Positions 1 through 6,960 of a stretch of 16,207 nucleotides of DNA are shown piece after piece (position 1 is the first letter of the stretch; every line of letters starts with the position of its first letter). Source of the DNA: an uncultured Maritalea sp. (GTDB taxonomy: Bacteria; Pseudomonadota; Alphaproteobacteria; Rhizobiales; Devosiaceae); contig CAJXLH010000022.1 of the NCBI GenBank assembly GCA_913055925.1, positions 1 through 16,207 on the forward strand, given 5' to 3'. The notes under the pieces are model-generated. The model ran no database searches. It was not told the DNA's origin and worked only from the letters and a program-made list of their open reading frames with translations. The translations under genes were made by a program, and so were the position numbers.

Positions 1-394
1 GCCGGTGATGCATGAGGGCAAAGAGATTATTCCGTTGCAATTCCTCAAAACGGTTTTGCCTGACCCAAGTGATCTTGGCGAACTCACCAAGGGCAAAACA
101 TGTATTGGTGACATTGCCACCGGCCAAGCGGCAGATGGCGAAGGCGAGAAGACCTATTACATCTACAACATTTGTGACCACGAAGAGTGCTACGCAGAAG
201 TTGGTTCGCAGGCGGTTGCTTACACTACAGGCGTTCCCGCGATGATTGGTGCTGCACAGTTCCTAAAAGGAAACTGGAATACACCGGGCGTTTGGAACAT
301 GGAACAACTTGATCCAGACAACTTTATGGACATGCTCAACAATCACGGTTTGCCGTGGGAAGTGAAAGAGCTGGACGGACCGGTTCAGTTTTAG
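1..394 (+). CDS. Carboxynorspermidine (carboxyspermidine) synthase, C-terminal part
   Basis: This is the 3' end of a gene that starts before the window. The reading frame is open from base 2 and stops at 392-394, leaving about 130 residues. The segment resembles the C-terminal part of saccharopine-dehydrogenase-like carboxynorspermidine synthases, with features such as YYIYNICDHEECY, a GSQAVAYTTGVPA stretch and a closing NHGLPWEV. The family condenses a diamine (putrescine or diaminopropane) with aspartate semialdehyde, using NADPH, to give carboxyspermidine or carboxynorspermidine in the cytoplasm. The next gene, about 25 bases on, encodes the matching decarboxylase, and an agmatinase follows, so the three are probably one operon. 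The GTG at base 5 is internal and not a start. The N-terminal Rossmann domain is not visible. Whether the product is spermidine or norspermidine cannot be read from sequence, though the agmatinase favours putrescine as substrate. Confidence 0.88.
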   Translation, partial: PVMHEGKEIIPLQFLKTVLPDPSDLGELTKGKTCIGDIATGQAADGEGEKTYYIYNICDHEECYAEVGSQAVAYTTGVPAMIGAAQFLKGNWNTPGVWNMEQLDPDNFMDMLNNHGLPWEVKELDGPVQF

Positions 395-418
395 GGTCTG
401 GACCCGAAGGATTTGAGA

Positions 419-1594
419 ATGACCGAACAAGGTTTGCCGCAATCAGGTGACGAGGGCGAATTTGCCCGCTTTGATCTTTATTCAGTCCCCTCACCTTGCT
501 TCGTCGTTGATGAGGTTGCGATTGAACGCAACCTCAAAATTCTTGCCGGCGTAAAGGAACGGTCGGGGGCCAAAGTGCTATTGGCCCTCAAAGCATTTTC
601 GATGTTTTCTTTAGGCCCGCTCGTTCGCCAATATTTGGATGGCACCTGCGCGTCTGGCATTTATGAAGCAAAATTGGCGAACCAACATTTTGGTGGATCA
701 CTAACCACATTTTGCGCGGGCTACAAATCTGACGATTTGCCTGAGATTGTTTCGCTAAGTGATCATCTAATTTTCAATTCGGTGGCACAAAAGGAACGTT
801 TCGCGCACATTGTTGCCGCATCGGACAGCAAAACGAGCGTTGGTTTGCGGATAAATCCAGAGCATTCTGAAGGGCATACGGAAAAGTATGATCCTTGCGC
901 CCCGTGCTCACGATTGGGCGTACCCCTTTCTCAGCTTGAGCTAGAAGACTTTGAAGGCGTGGACGGCATTCATATGCACACGCTTTGCGAACAGGGCTTT
1001 GCCCCACTTAAACGTACATGGGAAGCCGCCCTTCCACGACTAAAACCGTTTTTGGAACGTCTCCGCTGGATCAATTTCGGCGGGGGACACCACATCACCC
1101 GCTCAGACTATGATCGCGAGGGCTTAATCGAATTTATCAAAAACATCCGCGAAACGTTCGCGGTAGATGTTTACCTCGAGCCGGGGGAAGCCTGCGCCAT
1201 CGACGCTGGCATTTTGGTGGGCGAAATTCTTGATTTGCCTTTCAATGAAAAACAGCTCGCCATTTCCGATATTTCGGCTACTTGCCACATGCCAGATGTG
1301 ATCGAAGCGCCGTATAGACCCGCCATGCTCGGCGAGCGCGATGAGGGGTCTAGCTTCCTAATCGGCGGGCCTTCATGCCTTGCTGGTGATGTGATTGGGG
1401 GTTATCGCCCCGCCAAACCATTTGAGATCGGGGATCGATTTGCATTCCTTGATCAAGCGCACTACTCGATGGTTAAAACCAACACTTTCAACGGTGTACC
1501 GCTACCCGCGATTGCAATTTGGAACTCCGATACAAACCAAACCCGCATTGTCAAAAGCTTCGGCTATACCGATTTTGAACAACGCCTTTCTTGA
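419..1594 (+). CDS. nspC: Carboxynorspermidine/carboxyspermidine decarboxylase (PLP enzyme)
   Basis: A predicted 391-residue PLP-dependent decarboxylase of the alanine-racemase-fold (ornithine/diaminopimelate decarboxylase) group. It should convert carboxyspermidine (or carboxynorspermidine) to spermidine (or norspermidine) plus CO2. The visible signs are the PLP-lysine region LLALKAFSMF with K58, the phosphate-binding glycine run GGGHH at 221-225, EPGEAC in the C-terminal half, and the active-site cysteine motif SCLAGD with C320. Length suits the family. I chose the ATG at 419 because GAAGG at 406-410 lies 8 bases upstream. A TTG at 413, two codons earlier, is too close to that site. It sits between the synthase and the agmatinase genes on the same strand, with only 12 bases before the agmatinase ATG. 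The neighbouring synthase argues for NspC rather than diaminopimelate decarboxylase. Confidence 0.92.
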   Translation: MTEQGLPQSGDEGEFARFDLYSVPSPCFVVDEVAIERNLKILAGVKERSGAKVLLALKAFSMFSLGPLVRQYLDGTCASGIYEAKLANQHFGGSLTTFCAGYKSDDLPEIVSLSDHLIFNSVAQKERFAHIVAASDSKTSVGLRINPEHSEGHTEKYDPCAPCSRLGVPLSQLELEDFEGVDGIHMHTLCEQGFAPLKRTWEAALPRLKPFLERLRWINFGGGHHITRSDYDREGLIEFIKNIRETFAVDVYLEPGEACAIDAGILVGEILDLPFNEKQLAISDISATCHMPDVIEAPYRPAMLGERDEGSSFLIGGPSCLAGDVIGGYRPAKPFEIGDRFAFLDQAHYSMVKTNTFNGVPLPAIAIWNSDTNQTRIVKSFGYTDFEQRLS

Positions 1595-1606
1595 TTGGAC
1601 AAATTG

Positions 1607-2458
1607 ATGTCGACCTTCTTGGATTCAGAACTGACCGATCAAGAACGCCAGTTGGCGGGCGCTAAGTTTGTCGTGGTTCCCATGCCTTTGGAGCGCACCG
1701 TTTCGTATGGTGCCGGCACGCAGAACGGGCCCGAGGCAATCATTGCCGCGTCGAACGAACTGGAGCGCATTTGCCCTGAAGGTGAACCGTGCACCGCTGG
1801 CATTTCAACATTGGACCCAATTGATTGCGACGGTCCGCTGCCCGACGTAATGGCGCGCCTGGCAAAGCAAACTGAAACGATTGTTTCCCAGGGCAAAATC
1901 CCAGTTACCCTTGGTGGCGAACACTCTCTCACTTACGGCGCGGTGACTGGTGTGTCTCGTGCGCTCAACAAGAAAATCGGCATCATTCAAATTGACGCCC
2001 ATGCCGACTTGCGGATCGCTTACCAAGGCGAGAAACACTCTCATGCATCGGTGATGCATCTCCTATCAGAAAACGGGCACAGGCTTGCCCAATATGGCGT
2101 TCGCGCCTTGTGCCAACAAGAAGTTGAAGCCCGTACAAAATACGGCGTCACCTTTATCGACGGCGAAAAACTGGTGACCAAGAACATCTCAGAGATTGTG
2201 TTGCCAGACGATTTTCCAAATGAGGTCTATGTCAGCTTTGATGTAGACGGGCTGGACCCCTCCATCATGCCGGCAACTGGCACCCCAGTACCGGGTGGCT
2301 TGGGCTACTATCAAGCGCTTTCCATTGTGCGATCTGCGCTTAAGGGTCGCAAGTGCGTTGGTTTAGATGTTGTTGAACTGGCGCCCAACGCGACCAGCGA
2401 TGCGTGGGATTTCACGGCAGCGCAAATCGCCTATCGCATGATGGGCATGGTCGGTTAA
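1607..2458 (+). CDS. speB: Agmatinase-type ureohydrolase (arginase family)
   Basis: A predicted 283-residue binuclear-manganese ureohydrolase. The metal ligands expected of the arginase/agmatinase fold are present: H106 in GGEHS, D130, H132 and D134 in DAHAD, and D212 and D214 in SFDVDGLDP. The C-terminal DVVELAPN stretch is also typical. The likely reaction is agmatine to putrescine plus urea, which would feed the carboxyspermidine genes just upstream. Substrate choice within this family (agmatine, arginine, guanidinobutyrate, others) is hard to read from motifs, so the agmatinase call leans on the polyamine context. I prefer the ATG at 1607, with GGA at 1597-1599 before it, over an in-frame TTG at 1595 that abuts the nspC stop. 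It appears to be the last gene of the operon. No clear intrinsic terminator follows it. Confidence 0.85.
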   Translation: MSTFLDSELTDQERQLAGAKFVVVPMPLERTVSYGAGTQNGPEAIIAASNELERICPEGEPCTAGISTLDPIDCDGPLPDVMARLAKQTETIVSQGKIPVTLGGEHSLTYGAVTGVSRALNKKIGIIQIDAHADLRIAYQGEKHSHASVMHLLSENGHRLAQYGVRALCQQEVEARTKYGVTFIDGEKLVTKNISEIVLPDDFPNEVYVSFDVDGLDPSIMPATGTPVPGGLGYYQALSIVRSALKGRKCVGLDVVELAPNATSDAWDFTAAQIAYRMMGMVG

Positions 2459-2502
2459 CACCCGATCTTTTGACGATTCTCGGCCCAACACTTGATCTCA
2501 AA

Positions 2503-2547
2503 TTGCCATACTCTTGCCATTTGGCATTTTTGTTACTATATTTGCCA
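2503..2547 (+). promoter_or_regulatory. Candidate operator: TTGCCA repeats and palindrome before the antitoxin
   Basis: TTGCCA occurs three times in direct orientation, at 2503-2508, 2514-2519 and 2542-2547. The first two are 11 bases apart, about one helical turn. The middle copy also forms a palindrome, TGCCA (2515-2519), TT, TGGCA (2522-2526). The cluster overlaps the predicted -35 and -10 boxes. Xre-family antitoxins commonly repress their own promoter, so autoregulation here is a reasonable inference, not a demonstrated fact. Confidence 0.45.
2514..2542 (+). promoter_or_regulatory. Putative promoter of the RES/Xre toxin-antitoxin pair
   Basis: TTGCCA (2514-2519) and TATATT (2537-2542) are separated by 17 bases and resemble sigma70 -35 and -10 boxes. 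Initiation would fall near 2549, giving a very short leader before the GGAGA ribosome site at 2551-2555. The call is by eye only. Confidence 0.45.
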
Positions 2548-2561
2548 CATGGAGAATTAAA

Positions 2562-2972
2562 ATGCTGCTTGAAGTTCAAACCACAACCGCACAGCCGGAG
2601 CATACTGCAATCACTGAAGATGAGGCTGCAGCGCTGGCGCGCGCGGTAACCAATCTTTTTGATCGCTGGGCGTTGAGCGATGTGGAGGCTTGCCAGCTGC
2701 TTGGTGGCATGGCGGCGCGCACATGGGCGCGCTGGAAGAAGGGCGATATTGGTCGGATCGACAGAGATTTGGCCATGCGGCTGTCTATCTTACTCGGCAT
2801 TCACAAAGGGCTTCGCTATATGTTTAGCGATCCGCACCAGGGTTATGCGTGGATCAAAAAGCCCAATAGCGCCTTTGGCGGCGTGTCGGCGCTCAATATC
2901 ATGATGCAGGGATCGATGTTTGATTTGGCCCGAATTCGTTCCTACCTCGATGCAGAGCGTGGCGGCAGGTGA
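2562..2972 (+). CDS. Xre/MbcA/ParS-type antitoxin of a RES toxin-antitoxin system
   Basis: A predicted 136-residue antitoxin. The middle holds an Xre-like helix-turn-helix region (around LSDVEACQLLGGMAARTW, then an arginine/lysine-rich helix). The C-terminus has the toxin-binding MbcA/ParS/DUF2384 pattern, with ALNIMMQGS followed by the very typical ending RSYLDAERGG. The family binds and neutralises a RES-domain toxin and usually represses its own promoter. The ATG at 2562 has GGAGA at 2551-2555, six bases upstream, so the longer in-frame opening from 2514 is not used. The stop overlaps the GTG start of the RES gene by four bases (GTGA, 2969-2972), implying translational coupling. A promoter and repeated TTGCCA motifs lie just upstream. 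Confidence 0.9.
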   Translation: MLLEVQTTTAQPEHTAITEDEAAALARAVTNLFDRWALSDVEACQLLGGMAARTWARWKKGDIGRIDRDLAMRLSILLGIHKGLRYMFSDPHQGYAWIKKPNSAFGGVSALNIMMQGSMFDLARIRSYLDAERGGR

Positions 2973-3667
2973 ACATCAACGACATCCCATTGATCCGTGT
3001 AGCGTGGCCGAAAACCTTTCGGCTCATCCGCTCCATTTTTCCGCCGATTGATCTGTTTGAAGACATTGCAGACCCTGAGGATTGGGAAGCGCTTGCATCG
3101 GCAGAAGCCAAATCCAATCCTCGCGTAGTTGATAGCATTGGGCAGCTCGCGCTTGTCCCTATCGAACGTCGCGTAAATGGTATTGGCGCCAGTTATGTAA
3201 TGGCGCCATTTGTTCATGTGTCGCGTGACCGCCCGGGTCGCTTTACCAATGGTAGCTATGGTGTTTACAGCGCGGGCGACAGCGAAGAAGTCGCCATAAA
3301 GGAGGTCGCATTCCATCACGCTCGATTTATGAAGGCGACCAATGAAAATGCGGGCTGGACGTCGCAATTCAGAATGCTCATTGGCAGCATTGACGCCAAA
3401 TTGCATGACGTTAGCGACGTACCTAAAGCGCTGTTGCCTAACGATTACCGCGAAGCGCAACGCATTGGCGCAAATTTACGCGCGGCAGGATCTAATGGTG
3501 TTTTTTACCCAAGCGTTCGCTGCGAAGGTGGAAAGTGCATTGGTGTCTTTTGGCCCGATGTAGTGCCCGTGCCTATACAAGCTGATCACTATGATTTTCA
3601 TTGGGACGGCGCGCGGGTTGATCGCATTCGCAACTGCAATAGCGGCAAAATTTACGCAATCGCGTAG
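2969..3667 (+). CDS. RES-domain toxin (NAD+-degrading type)
   Basis: A predicted 232-residue RES-domain protein of the longer variety. The hallmark region is at 85-116: RPGRF (R91), then GSYGVYSA (Y97, Y100), then a helix with E112 in IKEVAFH. The spacing of an arginine, a tyrosine and a glutamate resembles the NAD-binding residues known in characterised RES toxins. The second half carries GSNGVFYPSVR around 175 and a closing HWDGARVDRI stretch. Studied RES toxins deplete NAD+ by phosphorolysis or hydrolysis and stop growth, so this activity is inferred from family. The start is GTG at 2969, overlapping the antitoxin stop. No truncation or frameshift is visible, so the module looks intact. 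It ends nine bases before the stop of the convergent VOC gene. Confidence 0.9.
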   Translation: MNINDIPLIRVAWPKTFRLIRSIFPPIDLFEDIADPEDWEALASAEAKSNPRVVDSIGQLALVPIERRVNGIGASYVMAPFVHVSRDRPGRFTNGSYGVYSAGDSEEVAIKEVAFHHARFMKATNENAGWTSQFRMLIGSIDAKLHDVSDVPKALLPNDYREAQRIGANLRAAGSNGVFYPSVRCEGGKCIGVFWPDVVPVPIQADHYDFHWDGARVDRIRNCNSGKIYAIA

Positions 3668-3676
3668 TTTCACAAA

Positions 3677-4093
3677 TTAGCTGGCGAAAATGCCCTCAAA
3701 ATCCGCAAAGCCTTTGACCTCGATTGGGTTGCCCGACGGATCATAAAAGAACATGGTTGATTGCTCACCCGGTTCGTCAGCGAAACGCGTGGTTGGCTCG
3801 ATTACGAACTCAATCTCTGCGCCTTGCAGTTTTTCGGCCAGCGCATCCCAGGCTGGTTTTGGCAAAATGACCCCGAGATGCGGCATCGGCACCATGTGCT
3901 CGCCGACTTTGCCCGTGTTGGCAACCGGAAATGGTTCGCCGAGGTGCAGCGAAATCTGATGCCCGAAGAAATCGAAGTCGACCCACGTTTCCTTGCTCCG
4001 GCCTTCCTTGCAGCCCAGCAAATCGCCATAGAAGGCGCGCGCTGCGTCCAAATCCGTCACGTGATAGGCAAGGTGAAAGGCCGACTTTAACAT
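3677..4093 (-). CDS. VOC/glyoxalase-fold protein (putative extradiol-dioxygenase-like)
   Basis: A predicted 138-residue vicinal-oxygen-chelate protein. The N-terminal FHLAYHVTDLDAARAFY motif (candidate ligand H7), PHLGV around residue 72, and FFYDPSGNPIEVKGF near the end (E125) fit two beta-alpha-beta-beta-beta modules with a metal site. It resembles the small proteins annotated as predicted dioxygenases of the extradiol family. The true substrate is unknown. The in-frame opening extends 45 codons further back, but those codons lie antiparallel to nothing useful: they overlap the lepA 3' end in another frame and look unlike protein. The ATG at 4091-4093 is therefore the start. It follows the lepA stop by a single base (4094), so the two genes are almost certainly co-transcribed and perhaps translationally coupled. 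Confidence 0.85.
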   Translation of the reverse strand: MLKSAFHLAYHVTDLDAARAFYGDLLGCKEGRSKETWVDFDFFGHQISLHLGEPFPVANTGKVGEHMVPMPHLGVILPKPAWDALAEKLQGAEIEFVIEPTTRFADEPGEQSTMFFYDPSGNPIEVKGFADFEGIFAS

Positions 4094-4094
4094 A

Positions 4095-5897
4095 CTAGCC
4101 GTCGCCCATTTTAAGCGCTTTGATAAAGGCTTCTTGCGGGATCTCAACCTTGCCGAACTGACGCATTTTTTTCTTACCGGCTTTTTGCTTATCCAAAAGC
4201 TTACGCTTTCGGCTGGCGTCACCGCCATAGCATTTTGCGGTCACGTCTTTGCGCAAAGCGGAAATGGTTTCACGCGCGATCACCTTGCCGCCAATCGCAG
4301 CTTGGATCGGGATTTTAAAGAGGTGTTGCGGGATAAGCTCTTTCAGTTTCTCACACATTACACGGCCACGGCTATCGGCAGCTGAACGGTGCACCAACAT
4401 GGATAGCGCATCCACAGGCTCGCCGTTTACAAGGATCGACATTTTCACCAAGTCGCCCGCGCGATAGTCGGACAGCTGATAGTCAAAGCTCGCATAGCCT
4501 TTTGAGATAGACTTCAAGCGATCATAGAAATCAAAAACGACTTCGTTGAGCGGCAAATCATATTGGACCATAGCGCGGTTACCGACATAAGAAAGGTCGG
4601 TTTGAATACCACGACGATCTTGGCAAAGTTTCAAAATGCCGCCAAGATATTCGTCCGGCGTTAGAATGTTAGCTTTGATCCATGGTTCGCGGACTTCTTC
4701 GATTTGCATCACATCTGGCATATCTGCCGGGTTGTGCAAATCAAGTTGCGAGCCATCACGCATGCCCATTTCGTAAACAACGCTAGGCGCAGTAGCGATC
4801 AGATCGAGATCAAATTCACGGCTTAGGCGTTCCTGAATAATTTCAAGGTGCAATAGCCCAAGGAAACCGCAACGGAAACCAAAGCCGAGCGCGGCTGATG
4901 TTTCCATCTCATAAGAGAAACTCGCATCGTTGAGGCGGAGTTTGCCCATCGCGGCGCGCAGATCTTCAAAGTCATTCGCATCAACTGGGAAGAGACCACA
5001 GAACACCACAGGTTGTGCCGGGCGGAAACCCTCAAGCGGTGCATCGCAAGGCTTTTTGGCGTCCGTGATCGTGTCACCAACATTGGTGTCGGCCACCTCT
5101 TTAATCGACGCTGTGATGAAGCCGATTTCGCCTGGTCCAAGCTCGCCTTTTTCAACAAGCTTTGGTGTAAACACGCCCACGCGATCAAGATCGTAAACCG
5201 CGCCAGTGTTCATCATTTTGACCTTTTGACCTTTTTTGATGGTGCCATCAATCACGCGGATCAAAACGACAACGCCCAGATAAGCGTCATACCAACTGTC
5301 GACGAGCATGGCCTTAAGTGGCGCATCTCTGTCGCCTTCAGGTGCTGGCAAACGCTCAACAACTGCGTCCAACACATCTTCGATGCCAAGACCGGTTTTC
5401 GCAGAAATCTCTACGGCGTCGGTTGCATCAAGACCAATCACATCTTCAATTTGCTGCTTTACGCGATCTGGTTCTGCGGCCGGCAAATCGATTTTATTGA
5501 GAACTGGTACAATCTCATGGTCAACTTCAATGGCCTGATAAACGTTTGCCAAAGTTTGCGCTTCCACACCTTGAGACGCATCGACCACCAACAGCGATCC
5601 TTCACACGCTGCCAGCGAGCGGTTCACTTCATAAGCAAAGTCAACGTGTCCTGGCGTGTCGATCAAATTCAGCACATAGGTTTCGCCGTCTTTCGCTTGA
5701 TATTCCAAACGGACGGTTTGCGCCTTAATCGTAATGCCGCGTTCGCGCTCAATTTCCATATTGTCGAGCACTTGCTGTTGCATTTCGCGCTCGGTTAGAC
5801 CGCCCGTCACCTGGATCAAGCGATCAGCCAATGTGGATTTACCGTGGTCGATGTGCGCCACGATTGAGAAATTGCGAATGTTCTTCAATTCAGTCAT
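4095..5897 (-). CDS. lepA: Elongation factor 4 (LepA), ribosomal back-translocase GTPase
   Basis: A full-length 600-residue LepA/EF4. The GTPase motifs are all present: AHIDHGKST at 14-22 (P-loop), RGITIKAQ switch I at 53-60, DTPGH at 80-84 and NKID at 134-137. EF-G-like domains follow, including the FGFRCGFLGLLH segment, and the C-terminal LepA-specific domain ends in a lysine/arginine-rich stretch with RKRKLLDKQKAGKKKM. The family binds the ribosome, affects translation initiation and elongation, and is conserved in nearly all bacteria. The ATG is at 5895-5897. No strong Shine-Dalgarno is visible before it, and the eight bases immediately upstream (AGCGCGCT, plus-strand 5898-5905) are a perfect palindrome. 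A -10-like TGTAAT lies on this strand at 5939-5944. Transcription probably continues into the VOC gene. Confidence 0.98.
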   Translation of the reverse strand: MTELKNIRNFSIVAHIDHGKSTLADRLIQVTGGLTEREMQQQVLDNMEIERERGITIKAQTVRLEYQAKDGETYVLNLIDTPGHVDFAYEVNRSLAACEGSLLVVDASQGVEAQTLANVYQAIEVDHEIVPVLNKIDLPAAEPDRVKQQIEDVIGLDATDAVEISAKTGLGIEDVLDAVVERLPAPEGDRDAPLKAMLVDSWYDAYLGVVVLIRVIDGTIKKGQKVKMMNTGAVYDLDRVGVFTPKLVEKGELGPGEIGFITASIKEVADTNVGDTITDAKKPCDAPLEGFRPAQPVVFCGLFPVDANDFEDLRAAMGKLRLNDASFSYEMETSAALGFGFRCGFLGLLHLEIIQERLSREFDLDLIATAPSVVYEMGMRDGSQLDLHNPADMPDVMQIEEVREPWIKANILTPDEYLGGILKLCQDRRGIQTDLSYVGNRAMVQYDLPLNEVVFDFYDRLKSISKGYASFDYQLSDYRAGDLVKMSILVNGEPVDALSMLVHRSAADSRGRVMCEKLKELIPQHLFKIPIQAAIGGKVIARETISALRKDVTAKCYGGDASRKRKLLDKQKAGKKKMRQFGKVEIPQEAFIKALKMGDG

Positions 5898-6106
5898 AGC
5901 GCGCTGATTACCAGCTTTAGGCGCAGTCGAAAAGAGAAATTACACCGCATTTTTGCGCCTGCTGTCATCAATCGTCACATTGGGCCAAAAACAGCCCATT
6001 TTCTTGCAAACAATGGATTGAATTCTTCAAGCAAACGCCACAAGTTAGCACCATTATTTTTTGCATAAACGGCTGCCGCAACGTTCGGCGGACTGAGGAG
6101 ATAATC

Positions 6107-6928
6107 GTGACCGACAAACTACCTAACAAAATCATCTCCCGTGGCCGATTTGACATTTCATACTGCGATTTTGGGAAGAAGGAAGACCCGGTTATCGTTC
6201 TGTGTCACGGGCTTGCATCAAGCGGTCGGCAGTTTTCGGATGATGCACGGTTTTTCGCGAGCCATGGCTACCGCGTCATTTTGCCAGATTTGCGCGGCCA
6301 CGGACGGTCAAGTGTTCCAGACGACATCACCGAGCTCGACTTTAGCATTCCAGAAATGGCAGCTGATTTGATTGCGATATTGGACGACGCCGAGGTATCG
6401 GAAGTTCACTGGGTGGGGAATTCGCTCGGTGGCATTCTCGCCCTTTCTTTGCTGCCGCAGCATTCCCAACGTTTCAAGACGTTTACAACCTTCGGCACCT
6501 CCTACGCGTTGATGGCGCCAGGCCGGGCCGCGCAAGCATTGCCAGCCCTTTATGATTTCATCGGCCCTGAATGGGTTGACCATTTACTTGCCCAAAGCAC
6601 TTCGACACGACGCGAAGCACAAGAAATGGTGAAGGAAATTTTGCAGGATTACGACATTAACGTCGTCACGCATACGGCGCAGAACGTAGCGCAGTACAAC
6701 TTCATTGATCACGCCCTTGGATACAAAAAACCAATCCTGATGATCCGCGGTGGTGAAGACCGGTTGGTGAATGCAGCCCTTATGACAACTATGAAAGCAA
6801 TGAAAGGTCAGCCGAACTTCAATTGTATCGACATTGAAAAAGGCGGTCATTGCGCTAATCTTGATGCAACAACTGAAACACGCATAGCGCTATTGGGCAT
6901 GTTTGCCATGCACGAAACTGGCCGATAA
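6107..6928 (+). CDS. Alpha/beta hydrolase, first of a tandem pair
   Basis: A predicted 273-residue single-domain alpha/beta hydrolase with no signal peptide, so probably cytoplasmic. The oxyanion-hole motif CHGLASS starts near residue 33. PDLRGHGRS lies at 60-68. The nucleophile elbow GNSLGG places S106, and D218 (RGGEDRL) and H248 (GGHCANLD) complete a Ser-Asp-His triad. It resembles the enol-lactonase/esterase-like hydrolases, but motifs do not give the substrate. The start is GTG at 6107, supported by GAGGAG at 6095-6100, six bases upstream and the best ribosome site in the window. A related hydrolase follows after 32 bases, probably in the same transcript. The 209-base gap to the divergent lepA gene contains no other gene. 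It holds a short TGGGC/GCCCA stem at 5981-5998 of unknown meaning. Confidence 0.88.
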   Translation: MTDKLPNKIISRGRFDISYCDFGKKEDPVIVLCHGLASSGRQFSDDARFFASHGYRVILPDLRGHGRSSVPDDITELDFSIPEMAADLIAILDDAEVSEVHWVGNSLGGILALSLLPQHSQRFKTFTTFGTSYALMAPGRAAQALPALYDFIGPEWVDHLLAQSTSTRREAQEMVKEILQDYDINVVTHTAQNVAQYNFIDHALGYKKPILMIRGGEDRLVNAALMTTMKAMKGQPNFNCIDIEKGGHCANLDATTETRIALLGMFAMHETGR

Positions 6929-6960
6929 TATTTGATACCGAAATACTTGGAACGTTTTTT

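Noticed and set aside
2942..3460. Open frame (172 codons) on the - strand
   Set aside because: It is antisense to the RES toxin gene, which has clear family motifs. No ribosome site or domain supports the shadow frame.
4094..4228. N-terminal extension of the VOC protein
   Set aside because: These codons overlap the end of lepA in another frame and look like translated out-of-frame LepA. The ATG at 4091-4093 gives a standard VOC N-terminus.
5013..5798. Long open frame (261 codons) on the + strand
   Set aside because: It lies wholly antisense to lepA. Its translation has no recognisable domain, and lepA is unmistakable.
5981..5998. TGGGC/GCCCA hairpin in the lepA-hydrolase gap as a terminator
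   Set aside because: The stem is only five pairs with an eight-base loop, and both flanking genes point away from it. There is no transcript for it to end.
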